Shown here: positions 44,397 to 53,913 of the stretch, piece by piece
How positions within the stretch are numbered: position 1 is the stretch's first letter
How the letters are laid out: every line of letters starts with the position of its first letter
From: Pseudomonas sp. MM213
Lineage (GTDB): Bacteria; Pseudomonadota; Gammaproteobacteria; Pseudomonadales; Pseudomonadaceae
Direction of reading: 5' to 3'
Length of the DNA stretch: 64,000 bases
NCBI RefSeq assembly: GCF_020423045.1
Contig: NZ_CP081943.1
Span: 3,100,001-3,164,000, forward strand
Translations under genes and position numbers: made by a program
Notes under the pieces: generated by a model
What the model saw: only the letters and a program-made list of their open reading frames with translations
Databases searched by the model: none
Told to the model about the DNA's origin: nothing

Positions 44397-44597
44397 CACA
44401 CTCCGCGATTTATCCCCGTTTTAAAGCACTTTTCGGCACTTTTTCCCGCGCAAACGTTCAACCATGACCGTTCGTCGGGGTCACCTTCATGCATCCTCGC
44501 ACCACGCCGATGCGCAGAGATTGGCGCTGAATGGATTTGGCGAACCGGGTCGGCCTCGACTCGCAGCCAACACTTCATCCCTTCGCGAGTTCGTCCT

Positions 44598-46736
44598 ATG
44601 TTCGACTCTCTGTCCATCCGCCTGAAAATCGTTCTGCTCTCCGGTCTATGCCTGTTGGGCGTGGTCGTCCTGATCGTCAGCATGAACTTCTACCAGACCA
44701 ACCAGAACGATGAGCTGGTCAGCGCCTCCAGCAGCAAAATGCTCACCGACAGCGTGCAAGACCTGCTTCAGGCCAAGGCCGCCGAGCAAGCTGTGCGGGT
44801 GCAGAAAACCTTTGGCGAAAGCCTGCTGGTGGTGACCGCCCTGGCGGACCAGATCAAGGACATGCGCACCCTGGCCGCCAAGCGCTCGCTCGAGGCCGGC
44901 GCCCTGCGTGAAGAGTTGAACCAGAGCCTGAAAACCGCCTTCGAGCGCAACAGCAAAGTGCTGGGGATCTGGCTGGCGTTCGAACCCAACGGTCTGGACG
45001 GCAAGGACAGCGAGTTCGCCAATGACGCGGCTCGCCAGTCCAACGAAGCCGGTCGTTTCGCCAGTTACTGGAGCCGCGCCGGTGGTACCGCGCTCAACAC
45101 GATCATGGTCGAAGACGACATGACCAAAACCACCTTGAGCCTCAGCGGCACGCCTTACAACAGCTGGTACACCTGCCCTCGCGACAACAAGCGCACCTGC
45201 CTGCTGGACCCGTACGCCGACACCGTCGGCGGCAAGGAAATGCTGATGACCACCATTTCCGTACCGCTGCTGGTGGACGGCAAATCCATCGGCGTAGTCG
45301 GTGTGGACATCGCCCTCGACGCCCTTCAGGCAGCGGCTGTCGATTCCCAGCGTGATCTGTTCAACAGCGCCGGGCACATGCTGATTGTCTCTGGCAGCGG
45401 CGTGCTCGCCGCTTACAGTGTCGATGCGAGCAAGGTCGGTAAAAGCATCGGTGAGACCCTGGGCGCAGAAGGCAAGGATGTCCTGCAATTGCTCAGCGGC
45501 GGCGCACCGAAAATCCTCGAACAAGGTGATTTGATTCGTGCGGTGTACCCGGTCAGCCCGATCAGCGATTCCAATGCCTGGGGCGTGGTGATCGACCTGC
45601 CCAAGCAAGTGCTGCTGGCCGATTCGGTGAAGCTGCAAACGGTGCTCGATGATGCCCAGCAAAGCGGCACGATCAAAGCCGTGCTGGTGGCGGTCGCTGC
45701 CGGCCTCGTCGGCCTGCTGCTGATCTGGCTCACCGCGTCGGGCGTGACCCGGCCGATCAACAGCGTCGCCGAGATGCTCAAGGCCATTGCCAGCGGCGAC
45801 GGCGACCTGACCCAGCGCCTGCATTACAGCAAGCAGGACGAACTGGGCGAACTGGTGAGTTGGTTCAACCGCTTCCTCGACAAGCTGCAACCGACCATCG
45901 CGCAGATCAAACAGAGCATCACCGATGCCCGTGGCACCGCCGACCAGTCTTCAGAAATCGCCCGCCAGACCAGCGAAGGCATGCAGGTGCAGTTCCGCGA
46001 AATCGACCAGGTCGCCACCGCGTCCAACGAAATGAGCGCCACGGCCCATGACGTCGCCAACAGTGCGTCGAACGCGGCAAACGCGGCCAAGGGCGCTGAC
46101 CAGTCGGCTCGCGATGGCATGTCGATCATCGAACGCAGCACCCGCGACATCAATCAACTGGCCGACGAAGTCAGCAAGGCGGTGACCGAAGTCGAAGCGC
46201 TGGCGGTCAACAGCGAGCAGATCGGTTCGGTGCTGGAAGTCATTCGCAGCATCGCCGAGCAGACCAACCTGCTGGCGCTCAACGCCGCCATCGAAGCCGC
46301 CCGTGCCGGCGAGAGCGGTCGCGGTTTTGCGGTGGTGGCCGATGAAGTGCGCAACCTGGCCAAACGCACGCAGGATTCGGTGGAAGAGATCCGCATCGTC
46401 ATAGAACGCATCCAGACCGGCACCCGCGGCGTAGTCGCTACCATGCATTCGAGCCAGACCCAGGCGCACAGCAACGCCGGGCAGATTCAACAAGCGGTGC
46501 AAGCCTTGAGCAAAATCAGCGACGCGGTCACGGTGATCAGCGACATGAACCTGCAAATCGCCAGCGCCGCCGAACAACAAAGCGCCGTGGCCGAAGAGGT
46601 CAACCGCAACGTCTCGGCGATCCGCACCGTCACCGAAACCCTGACCGGCCAGGCCACCGAATCGGCGCAGATCAGCAGCCAACTCAACTCCCTGACCACC
46701 CACCAGATGAAATTGATGGATCAGTTCCGCGTGTAA
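44598..46736 (+). CDS. Methyl-accepting chemotaxis protein with dCache-type sensor
   Basis: The protein is 712 residues. Membrane helix 1 is at about 10-32 and helix 2 at about 361-380, enclosing a large periplasmic sensor (about 33-355) of double-Cache style ([52 protein letters not shown]). HAMP follows ([30 protein letters not shown]), then a long signalling coiled coil with the conserved tip [35 protein letters not shown] (about 553-590). No methylation-site pentapeptide tether is seen at the C terminus. It directs swimming towards or away from an unknown ligand; it has an unusual Cys pair in the sensor ([10 protein letters not shown]). Confidence 0.92.
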   Translation: MFDSLSIRLKIVLLSGLCLLGVVVLIVSMNFYQTNQNDELVSASSSKMLTDSVQDLLQAKAAEQAVRVQKTFGESLLVVTALADQIKDMRTLAAKRSLEAGALREELNQSLKTAFERNSKVLGIWLAFEPNGLDGKDSEFANDAARQSNEAGRFASYWSRAGGTALNTIMVEDDMTKTTLSLSGTPYNSWYTCPRDNKRTCLLDPYADTVGGKEMLMTTISVPLLVDGKSIGVVGVDIALDALQAAAVDSQRDLFNSAGHMLIVSGSGVLAAYSVDASKVGKSIGETLGAEGKDVLQLLSGGAPKILEQGDLIRAVYPVSPISDSNAWGVVIDLPKQVLLADSVKLQTVLDDAQQSGTIKAVLVAVAAGLVGLLLIWLTASGVTRPINSVAEMLKAIASGDGDLTQRLHYSKQDELGELVSWFNRFLDKLQPTIAQIKQSITDARGTADQSSEIARQTSEGMQVQFREIDQVATASNEMSATAHDVANSASNAANAAKGADQSARDGMSIIERSTRDINQLADEVSKAVTEVEALAVNSEQIGSVLEVIRSIAEQTNLLALNAAIEAARAGESGRGFAVVADEVRNLAKRTQDSVEEIRIVIERIQTGTRGVVATMHSSQTQAHSNAGQIQQAVQALSKISDAVTVISDMNLQIASAAEQQSAVAEEVNRNVSAIRTVTETLTGQATESAQISSQLNSLTTHQMKLMDQFRV

Positions 46737-46754
46737 AGCCACACCGCAAATCCC

Positions 46755-46861
46755 TGTAGGAGCGAGCGATGCGGCGATCCGACTTGCCCGCGAATGTGTC
46801 GACGCGGTGTGTCAGGCAGACCGCGTTATCGTTCTTCGCGGGCAAGCCTCGCTCCTACAGG
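46755..46861. repeat. REP inverted pair with inserted segment in one arm
   Basis: The left arm carries an insert (GAGCGA then GCGATGCGGCGATCCGAC then TTGCCCGCG); the right arm is standard. Compare the REP at 34077. Confidence 0.85.
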
Positions 46862-46921
46862 TTTCACCCGCATCATCAGCTGTTTGATCTATGCTCGGCC
46901 TCTCGTTCCGGAGGGCCTTCG

Positions 46922-48253
46922 ATGACTGATTTACTCACGTCCATTCAAGCCGCACTCGGCTTGCCCCACACCCCGATGCCGTTCACTTCGAAGGGCGCCC
47001 TGCCCTCGGCGTTCGCCGTCACTGACCTGGCGAGCGCCAGCATTGCCGCTGCCGGCCAGGCGGTCAGCGAGTTACTGCACCAGCACACCGGTCGTTTGCC
47101 CAACCTTGAAGTCGACCGTCGCCTCGCCTCTTTCTGGTTCGCGACGTCGATCCGTCCCGTCGGCTGGAGCGTTCCTCCACTCTGGGACCCGGTGGCCGGA
47201 GACTACCCGACCAGCGACGGCTGGATCCGCCTGCACACCAACGCGCCTCATCACCGTGCGGCGGCCGAAAAAGTGCTCGGCGCCTGTGCCGATCGCGCCG
47301 CCGTGGCGAGCAAGGTTGCGCAATGGGCGAAAACCGATCTGGAACACGCCGTGGTCGAGGCCGGTGGCTGTGCCGCCGAAATGCGCAGTTGGGCGCAATG
47401 GCAGGCGCATCCCCAGGGTCAGGCGGTGAATTCTGAACCACTGATTCAGTTCAGCGCCGGCAACCCTGAACTGCCGCCATCGTGGCAAGGATCGGTGGCG
47501 CGACCGCTGGCCGGGATCAAGGTGCTGGATTTGACCCGCGTGCTTGCCGGCCCGGTCGCCAGTCGCTTTCTTGCCGGCCTCGGCGCCGACGTTTTGCGCA
47601 TCGACCCACCGACCTGGAACGAGCCCGGCGTGGTGCCGGAAGTCACCTTGGGCAAACGCTGCGCACGCCTGGACTTGCATGACCCGGCAGATCGCATCCT
47701 GTTCGAAAGCCTGCTCAAGGACGCCGACATTCTGCTCCACGGCTACCGCGCCGATGCGCTGGAACGGCTGGGTTACGGCGTCGCCGAACGACAGGCACTC
47801 GCGCCCGGCCTGATCGACGTTTGCCTGAACGCCTACGGCTGGAGCGGACCATGGCAGAACCGCCGCGGCTTCGACAGCCTGGTGCAGATGAGCAGCGGGA
47901 TTGCCGAAGCGGGGATGCAATGGAAGAAGGCGGACAAGCCGACGCCGTTGCCGGTTCAGGCGCTGGATCATGCCACCGGGTATTTGATGGCGGCTGCGGC
48001 GATCACGTTGTTGGGACGGGGTGGGTCGGCACGGTTGTCGCTGGCGCGGACGGCGAAGTTGTTGATTGAACAGGGTGCGGGGACGAGTGAGCTGCTGCGG
48101 GCAGAGGATGAAAACGACCAGGACTTGCTGGTTGAACAGACGCCCTGGGGGCCGGCGCATCGGCTTCATGTGCCATTGAAGATCACCGGGACGCCGTTGC
48201 AGTGGGCGATACCGGCCTCCGAATTGGGTTCACATCGCGCGCAGTGGTGGTGA
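46922..48253 (+). CDS. CaiB/BaiF-type CoA-transferase family protein with rearranged halves
   Basis: The protein is 443 residues from the ATG at 46922 (GGAG upstream). The recognisable CaiB/BaiF part starts near residue 195 (RPLAGIKVLDLTRVLAGPVASRFLAGLGADVLRIDPP) and continues through LLHGYRADALERLGYG and GWSGPWQNRRGFDSLVQMSSGIAEAG, whose Asp fits the catalytic acid. The first 190 residues (SDGWIRLHTNAPHHRAAAEKVLGA, WAKTDLEHAVVEAGGCAAEM) look like the small domain that is normally C-terminal. So the order is swapped relative to standard family III CoA-transferases. CoA donor and acceptor are unknown. Confidence 0.82.
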   Translation: MTDLLTSIQAALGLPHTPMPFTSKGALPSAFAVTDLASASIAAAGQAVSELLHQHTGRLPNLEVDRRLASFWFATSIRPVGWSVPPLWDPVAGDYPTSDGWIRLHTNAPHHRAAAEKVLGACADRAAVASKVAQWAKTDLEHAVVEAGGCAAEMRSWAQWQAHPQGQAVNSEPLIQFSAGNPELPPSWQGSVARPLAGIKVLDLTRVLAGPVASRFLAGLGADVLRIDPPTWNEPGVVPEVTLGKRCARLDLHDPADRILFESLLKDADILLHGYRADALERLGYGVAERQALAPGLIDVCLNAYGWSGPWQNRRGFDSLVQMSSGIAEAGMQWKKADKPTPLPVQALDHATGYLMAAAAITLLGRGGSARLSLARTAKLLIEQGAGTSELLRAEDENDQDLLVEQTPWGPAHRLHVPLKITGTPLQWAIPASELGSHRAQWW

Positions 48254-48262
48254 TCTTGAAAT

Positions 48263-48343
48263 AGCTTCGCTGGCAAGCCAGCTCCTACAGGGGATCAGCG
48301 TCGATCACAAAACCTGTGGGAGCGAGACCGGCTTGCCGGCGAT
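48263..48343. repeat. Mixed REP pair
   Basis: GCTTCGCTGGCAAGCCAGCTCCTACAG faces TGTGGGAGCGAGACCGGCTTGCCGGCG; arms from different subclasses, with a short insert (AC) in the right arm. Confidence 0.8.
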
Positions 48344-48378
48344 AGCGGTCGAACAGTCACTAAAAATCCCGGATCAGC

Positions 48379-49242
48379 TCAGTCCGCCCGACTCAGTGAT
48401 GTCCACAAAAGCTGCGCCGCATACCCTCTACAAGGTCGCCAACCCTCGGCCCGCGCCAACAACTCCCGAGCCGTCACCCGCTCCCCCTCAAGCGCCGACA
48501 ACGCATTGATCAACCCCACATCCCCATTCGGAAACGCATCCATCTCGCGCAATTGTCGCAAGGCAATGTACTGCGCCGTCCAGTCGCCAATCCCGTGCAA
48601 CGCCAGCAACCGAGCCACACCACCCTCACGCCCCGGTTCAAACAACAACGGATCATCAAGCAACGCCTGGGCCACACCCGACAACGTCCGGCCCCGGCTT
48701 TTCGGCATGCCCAGCGCCGCCAGATCCGCCTGCGCCAATACGCCAGCCGCCGGGAACACCTGCGTGATACCGGGCAAAACCGACGCCAAAGGCGGCCCAT
48801 ATTGCACCACCAGTTTCCCCGCCAACCTGATCGCCGCAACCACGCTGATCTGCTGCCCCAACACCGCACGAATCGCCAGTTCCAGACCGTCCCACGTCCC
48901 CGGAACCCGCAATCCCGGCCGCTCGGCAATCAGCCGCGCCATCAACGGGTCAGCCTTCAGCGACCGATGAATCGCCGCTAAATCCGCATCCAGATCAAAC
49001 ATCCGTCGCAACCGCGCAACGATCTCCGGCACCGCCGCCGGGTCAGGAAAATCCAGCGTCACTTCCAGCGCATCGCCCGCCACCGGCCTTATCGAAAACG
49101 TGCCGTGAGCGCCGTCCAGGCCGATGCTGCGCGAATACACGCCATCCACCACCGTTTCCATACCCGCCACGGCCCGCGCCGACAAGAAGCCCAGCATCGC
49201 CGGCCAGTCATAGGGCGGCTGATAGGCCAGCCGCAACCTCAC
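48379..49242 (-). CDS. alkA: DNA-3-methyladenine glycosylase II (AlkA)
   Basis: The protein is 287 residues. It removes alkylated bases in base-excision repair. The N-terminal AlkA domain (LAYQPPYDWPAMLGFLSARAVAGMETV) aligns with E. coli AlkA residues 5-30, which supports the GTG start at 49242. The HhH-GPD core has ELAIRAVLGQQISV, LGMPKSRGRTL, LHGIGDWTAQYIALR (hairpin) and FPNGDVGLINAL with the catalytic Asp. No Ada domain is fused. Its GTG overlaps the stop of the upstream antiporter (GTGA), so DNA repair and amino-acid antiport are on one transcript, an odd coupling. Confidence 0.92.
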   Translation of the reverse strand: MRLRLAYQPPYDWPAMLGFLSARAVAGMETVVDGVYSRSIGLDGAHGTFSIRPVAGDALEVTLDFPDPAAVPEIVARLRRMFDLDADLAAIHRSLKADPLMARLIAERPGLRVPGTWDGLELAIRAVLGQQISVVAAIRLAGKLVVQYGPPLASVLPGITQVFPAAGVLAQADLAALGMPKSRGRTLSGVAQALLDDPLLFEPGREGGVARLLALHGIGDWTAQYIALRQLREMDAFPNGDVGLINALSALEGERVTARELLARAEGWRPCRGYAAQLLWTSLSRAD

Positions 49243-50666
49243 AACGACAGAAATCCGCTGTACAAACCGTACGCCGCCAACCCGGCGCCGCTGATGACCG
49301 CGGTAAATATCCCTTTCTCGATCGCTGTAAACAGCGGCTCACCCTGCTCACGTTTGGCCTTGGCGAACAGAATCACCCCCGGCGCATACAACAACGCCGA
49401 CAGCAGCAAATACTTGACCCCACCGGCGTACAACAGCCACACCGCATAACTCAGCGCGATGCCGCCGATCAGCAAGTCCTTGGTGCGTTCCGCCGACGCG
49501 TGCTCGTACGTTTCGCCGCGCCCGCTCAGCAACACCGCATACGCTGCCGACCACAGATACGGCACCAGAATCATCGACGACGCGAGGTAGATCAGGCTGG
49601 TGTAAGTCCCAGAGGAAAACAGTGTGATCAGCAGGAAAAGCTGGATCATCACGTTGGTCAGCCACAGCGCATTGACCGGCACATGGTTGGCGTTTTCCTT
49701 TTTCAGGAAGGCCGGCATGGTCTTGTCCTTGGCCGTGGCAAAGAGGATTTCGGCGCAAAGCAGCGCCCAGGAGAGCAACGCGCCGAGCAGCGAAATCGCC
49801 AGGCCAATGCTGATCAACAACGCGCCCCAGGGCCCGACGATGTGTTCCAGCACCGCCGCCAGTGACGGGTTCTGCAGGTTGGCCAGTTCCGGCTGGCTCA
49901 TGATCCCCAGCGACAACACATTCACCAGCACCAACAGCGCCAGCACGCCAATAAAACCGATGACCGTCGCCCGGCCGACATCCGAACGTTTTTCCGCCCG
50001 CGCCGAATACACACTGGCGCCCTCGATGCCGATGAACACAAACACGGTGACCAGCATCATGTTGCGCACCTGATCCATCACGCCGCCGAAATTCGGGTTG
50101 CTGCGGCCCCAGATGTCACGGGTAAAGATGTCAGCCTTGAACGCCACGGCGGCGATGACGATGAACATGATCAGCGGCACGATCTTGGCCACGGTGGTCA
50201 ACTGATTGATGAACGTCGCCTCCTTGATCCCGCGCAGCACCAGAAAATGCACGGCCCACAGCAGGACCGAGGCGCAACCGATGGCGATGGGCGTGTTGCC
50301 CTGGCCAAACACCGGAAAGAAGTAACCGAGGGTGCTGAACAGCAGAACGAAGTAACCGACGTTGCCCAGCCAGGCGCTGATCCAGTACCCCCACGCGGAC
50401 GAGAACCCCATGTAGTCGCCGAACCCTGCCTTCGCGTAGGCGTACACCCCGGAATCCAGCTCGGGTTTGCGATTGGCCAGCGTCTGGAACACAAAGGCCA
50501 GCGTCAGCATTCCGACGGCGGTGATGGCCCAACCGATCAATATCGCGCCGGCATCGGCACGGGCGGCCATGTTCTGCGGCAAGGAAAAGATCCCGCCGCC
50601 AATCATCGATCCAACCACCAGCGCGATCAGTGCGCTCAGGCGAAGTTTTTGCGTCGGTTGCGACAT
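49239..50666 (-). CDS. ArcD-type arginine/ornithine antiporter, second copy
   Basis: The protein is 475 residues from the ATG at 50666 (GGAG upstream). It is an APC-superfamily transporter with about 12 membrane segments. It is the same length as the ArcD encoded head-to-head at 51125 and colinear without visible gaps; most residues agree ([13 protein letters not shown] near residue 25, [53 protein letters not shown]). It is therefore a duplicate exchanger, probably of arginine with ornithine or a related pair. It is transcribed away from arcDABC and coupled to alkA. Confidence 0.88.
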   Translation of the reverse strand: MSQPTQKLRLSALIALVVGSMIGGGIFSLPQNMAARADAGAILIGWAITAVGMLTLAFVFQTLANRKPELDSGVYAYAKAGFGDYMGFSSAWGYWISAWLGNVGYFVLLFSTLGYFFPVFGQGNTPIAIGCASVLLWAVHFLVLRGIKEATFINQLTTVAKIVPLIMFIVIAAVAFKADIFTRDIWGRSNPNFGGVMDQVRNMMLVTVFVFIGIEGASVYSARAEKRSDVGRATVIGFIGVLALLVLVNVLSLGIMSQPELANLQNPSLAAVLEHIVGPWGALLISIGLAISLLGALLSWALLCAEILFATAKDKTMPAFLKKENANHVPVNALWLTNVMIQLFLLITLFSSGTYTSLIYLASSMILVPYLWSAAYAVLLSGRGETYEHASAERTKDLLIGGIALSYAVWLLYAGGVKYLLLSALLYAPGVILFAKAKREQGEPLFTAIEKGIFTAVISGAGLAAYGLYSGFLSL

Positions 50667-50788
50667 GCCTGCGTCTCCATTTTTCCCGATGTGACCGGGG
50701 AATGACCACGGCCGGGAAACCGTCACATGGTTGGTTTTAACTAAATAGGTACAGCGTAATAACGTTTATTAGAAAACGCCAAGTCATG

Positions 50789-50806
50789 TCCGTTATTTAT
50801 AGCGGA
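50789..50806. promoter_or_regulatory. Imperfect palindrome TCCGTTAT-N2-ATAGCGGA
   Basis: 8-bp arms with one mismatch, 123 bp upstream of the second arcD copy on the minus strand. The protein binding it is unknown. Confidence 0.3.
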
Positions 50807-50977
50807 TGATTCTATTAGCGTCTTGGCAAAGAGCGAATTTGTGGGTCAATCTTAATTAATCGATTCCATACCTGAAACCGGCGTCAAAAATTTGCGGAAC
50901 GCAGAAAACGAACTAGCGTAAAAGTTCCAAGCAATTGGAGTTATTCCTTTTGTATGAGTCGAGGCCTCTGGACCGGG

Positions 50978-51009
50978 CTTTTCCGGAAATACCGTTATGC
51001 CCGGAAAAG
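50978..51009. promoter_or_regulatory. Inverted repeat CTTTTCCGG-N14-CCGGAAAAG
   Basis: Perfect 9-bp arms, 41 bp upstream of the ANR-like box. It could be a regulator site or a leader hairpin for the divergent transcript. Confidence 0.35.
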
Positions 51010-51049
51010 GTTCATAAGTCTTTCATTAACAATGGAATGTAGCCATGCA

Positions 51050-51063
51050 CTGATCTAAGTCAG
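51050..51063 (+). promoter_or_regulatory. ANR (FNR-type) box of the arc operon
   Basis: CTGAT-CTAA-GTCAG matches the TTGAT-N4-ATCAA consensus at the key core bases, 61 bp before arcD. ANR is the known low-oxygen activator of arcDABC in P. aeruginosa. Confidence 0.6.
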
Positions 51064-51124
51064 CTGACTGAATTGCTAACAGAACTACTCTGTTGTCTCT
51101 CTTCTCCTGCATTGGAGTCATGCA

Positions 51125-52552
51125 ATGTCTGAATCCCCCGGAAAACTGAAACTCGGTGCACTTGTTGCGTTGGTTGTCGGCTCTATGATCGGTGGCGGGA
51201 TCTTTTCTTTGCCCCAGAACATGGCCGCCAGTGCCGACGTCGGCGCGGTGCTGATCGGTTGGGCCATCACTGCCGTAGGCATGCTGACACTCGCCTTCGT
51301 GTTCCAGACACTCGCCAATCGCAAACCTGACTTGGACGGCGGGGTCTACGCCTACGCCAAGGCCGGATTCGGCGACTACATGGGTTTCTCCTCCGCGTGG
51401 GGTTACTGGATCAGTGCCTGGCTCGGTAACGTCGGTTACTTCGTCCTGCTGTTCAGCACCCTCGGCTACTTCTTCCCGATCTTCGGCGAAGGCAACACCG
51501 TTGCCGCTGTGATTGGTGCGTCGCTGCTGCTCTGGGGCGTGCACTTCCTCGTGCTGCGCGGGATCAAGGAAGCGGCGTTCATCAACCTGGTGACCACCGT
51601 CGCCAAGGTCGTGCCGCTGCTGCTGTTTGTGCTGATCGCGATCTTCGCCTTCAAGCTCGACATCTTCACCGCTGACATCTGGGGCGTGAAAAACCCCGAC
51701 CTGGGCAGCGTGATGAACCAGGTGCGCAAAATGATGCTGGTCACCGTCTGGGTGTTCATCGGCATCGAAGGCGCGAGCATCTTCTCGGCGCGGGCGGAAA
51801 AGCGCAGCGACGTCGGTAAAGCCACCGTGATCGGCTTCATCACCGTGCTGTTGTTCCTGGTGCTGGTGAACGTGCTGTCGCTGGGCATCATGACCCAACC
51901 GGAACTGGCAAAACTGCAGAACCCGTCGATGGCCGCGGTGCTGGAGCACGTGGTCGGTCACTGGGGCGCGGTGCTGATCAGCGTCGGCCTGATCATTTCC
52001 CTGCTCGGTGCGTTGCTGTCATGGGTGCTGTTGTGTGCGGAGATCATGTTCGCCGCCGCCAAGGACCACACCATGCCGGAATTCCTGCGCAAGGAGAACG
52101 CCAACCATGTGCCGGTCAATGCCTTGTGGCTGACCAACGCGATGGTGCAGCTGTTCCTGATCATCACGTTGTTTTCCGCCAGTACTTACCTGTCGCTGAT
52201 CTACCTCGCCACTTCAATGATTCTGGTGCCGTATCTGTGGTCCGCGGCTTATGCACTGCTGCTGGCGGTGCGCGGCGAGAGTTATGAAAACGACTCGGGC
52301 GAACGCTCGAAGGATTTGCTCATCGGTGCCATCGCGGTGATCTACGCGGTCTGGCTGGTCTACGCAGGGGGCACCAAATACTTGCTGTTGTCTGCCCTGC
52401 TCTATGCGCCCGGGGTCATCCTGTTCGCCAAGGCCAAGCGAGAACTCGGCAAACCGATTTTCACCAACGTCGAGAAGCTGATTTTTGCAGCCGTCATCGT
52501 GGGCGCCCTGGTGGCAGCTTACGGGCTGTATGACGGCTTCCTGACTCTGTAA
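51125..52552 (+). CDS. arcD: Arginine/ornithine antiporter ArcD
   Basis: The protein is 475 residues with about 12 membrane segments and APC-type start [23 protein letters not shown]. It exchanges extracellular arginine for ornithine made by the deiminase pathway. The ATG follows GGAG. It is the first gene of arcDABC, with 35 bp to arcA. An ANR-like box upstream fits anaerobic induction. The divergent paralogue at 49239-50666 is a close copy. Confidence 0.94.
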   Translation: MSESPGKLKLGALVALVVGSMIGGGIFSLPQNMAASADVGAVLIGWAITAVGMLTLAFVFQTLANRKPDLDGGVYAYAKAGFGDYMGFSSAWGYWISAWLGNVGYFVLLFSTLGYFFPIFGEGNTVAAVIGASLLLWGVHFLVLRGIKEAAFINLVTTVAKVVPLLLFVLIAIFAFKLDIFTADIWGVKNPDLGSVMNQVRKMMLVTVWVFIGIEGASIFSARAEKRSDVGKATVIGFITVLLFLVLVNVLSLGIMTQPELAKLQNPSMAAVLEHVVGHWGAVLISVGLIISLLGALLSWVLLCAEIMFAAAKDHTMPEFLRKENANHVPVNALWLTNAMVQLFLIITLFSASTYLSLIYLATSMILVPYLWSAAYALLLAVRGESYENDSGERSKDLLIGAIAVIYAVWLVYAGGTKYLLLSALLYAPGVILFAKAKRELGKPIFTNVEKLIFAAVIVGALVAAYGLYDGFLTL

Positions 52553-52587
52553 TACCCGATTGTTTTGTCATCTGGAGGATCACTGTA

Positions 52588-53844
52588 ATGACCACGGAAA
52601 AAGTTAAGTACGGCGTACATTCCGAAGCCGGCAAACTGCGCAAAGTCATGGTTTGCTCCCCCGGCCTGGCCCACCAGCGGCTGACCCCGAACAACTGCGA
52701 CGAACTGCTTTTCGATGATGTGCTGTGGGTCGCCCAGGCCAAGCGTGACCATTTCGATTTCGTCACCAAGATGCGTGAACGCGGGGTCGACGTGCTGGAA
52801 ATGCACAACCTGCTGACCGACATCGTCGCGATTCCTGAAGCCCTCGACTGGATTCTGGAACGCAAGGTCACCGCCAATTCGGTCGGTTTGGGGTTGATCG
52901 ATGAAACGAAGTCATGGCTGCGCAGCCTGGAGCCGCGCAAGATCGCTGAATTCCTGATCGGCGGCGTCTCCGCCGATGACCTGCCGGACAGTTTCGGCGG
53001 CAAGACCATCCAGATGTTCCGCGATTTCCTCGGCCACTCCAGCTTCATTCTGCCGCCGCTGCCCAACACCCAGTTCACCCGCGACACCACGTGCTGGATC
53101 TACGGCGGCGTGACGCTGAACCCGATGTACTGGCCGGCGCGCCGTCAGGAAACCTTGCTGACCACCGCCATCTACAAATTCCACCCGCAGTTCACCAACG
53201 CCGACTTCGAAATCTGGTACGGCGATCCGGACCAGGAACACGGCAGTTCCACCCTTGAAGGCGGCGACGTCATGCCGATCGGCAACGGCGTGGTGTTGAT
53301 CGGCATGGGCGAACGCTCATCCCGTCAGGCCATCGGCTTGTTGGCCCTGAACCTGTTCAAGAACAAGGCCGTGGAAAAAGTCATCGTCGCCGGCCTGCCG
53401 AAGTCCCGTGCGGCCATGCACCTGGACACCGTGTTCAGCTTCTGCGACCGCGACCTGGTGACGATTTTCCCGGAAGTGGTGAACCAGATCGTCGGCTTCA
53501 CCCTGCGTCCGGATGAAGGCAAACAAGGGGGCATCGACATCCGTCGCGAAGAAGGCAACTTCCTCGACGTGGTGGCCAAGGCATTGAACCTCAAAGCGTT
53601 GCGCGTGGTGGAAACCGGCGGCAACAGCTTCGCCGCCGAACGCGAGCAGTGGGACGACGGCAACAACGTGGTGGCCGTGGAACCCGGCGTGGTCATTGGT
53701 TATGACCGCAACACCTACACCAACACCCTGCTGCGCAAGGCCGGTGTGGAAGTCATCACCATCAGCGCCGGTGAACTGGGGCGCGGCCGTGGCGGCGGCC
53801 ACTGCATGACCTGCCCGATCATCCGCGACCCTATCGACTACTAA
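52588..53844 (+). CDS. arcA: Arginine deiminase
   Basis: The protein is 418 residues, the same as P. aeruginosa ArcA. It hydrolyses arginine to citrulline and ammonia. The catalytic Cys406 is in GGGHCMTCP at the C terminus; [17 protein letters not shown] near residue 158 carries substrate Asp and Arg, [10 protein letters not shown] near 224 the catalytic Glu, and [11 protein letters not shown] near 278 the His. GGAGG precedes the ATG. It is cytosolic and is followed by arcB after a 69-bp gap containing a stable hairpin. Confidence 0.97.
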   Translation: MTTEKVKYGVHSEAGKLRKVMVCSPGLAHQRLTPNNCDELLFDDVLWVAQAKRDHFDFVTKMRERGVDVLEMHNLLTDIVAIPEALDWILERKVTANSVGLGLIDETKSWLRSLEPRKIAEFLIGGVSADDLPDSFGGKTIQMFRDFLGHSSFILPPLPNTQFTRDTTCWIYGGVTLNPMYWPARRQETLLTTAIYKFHPQFTNADFEIWYGDPDQEHGSSTLEGGDVMPIGNGVVLIGMGERSSRQAIGLLALNLFKNKAVEKVIVAGLPKSRAAMHLDTVFSFCDRDLVTIFPEVVNQIVGFTLRPDEGKQGGIDIRREEGNFLDVVAKALNLKALRVVETGGNSFAAEREQWDDGNNVVAVEPGVVIGYDRNTYTNTLLRKAGVEVITISAGELGRGRGGGHCMTCPIIRDPIDY

Positions 53845-53855
53845 ACGACCATCCC

Positions 53856-53885
53856 CCCGGCCGCACTGACCCGGTAGCGGCCGGG
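53856..53885 (+). other. Intercistronic hairpin between arcA and arcB
   Basis: CCCGGCCGC pairs with GCGGCCGGG around a 12-nt loop without a T-run. It probably stabilises or punctuates the mRNA and is not a terminator. Confidence 0.55.
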
Positions 53886-53913
53886 CCGATTACCGAACTC
53901 AAGGAGAATCATC

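Larger units (their letters stand above)
50667..51124. other. 458-bp divergent region between two arcD copies
   Basis: No gene is seen. Contents: an imperfect palindrome (50789-50806), a 9-bp inverted repeat (50978-51009) and an ANR/FNR-like box (51050-51063), in an AT-rich stretch that must hold promoters for both directions. Confidence 0.6.

Noticed and set aside
49239..52552. Duplicated arcD as a sequence-assembly artefact
   Set aside because: The two copies differ at many codons and residues across their length and have different flanks, so they are true paralogues.
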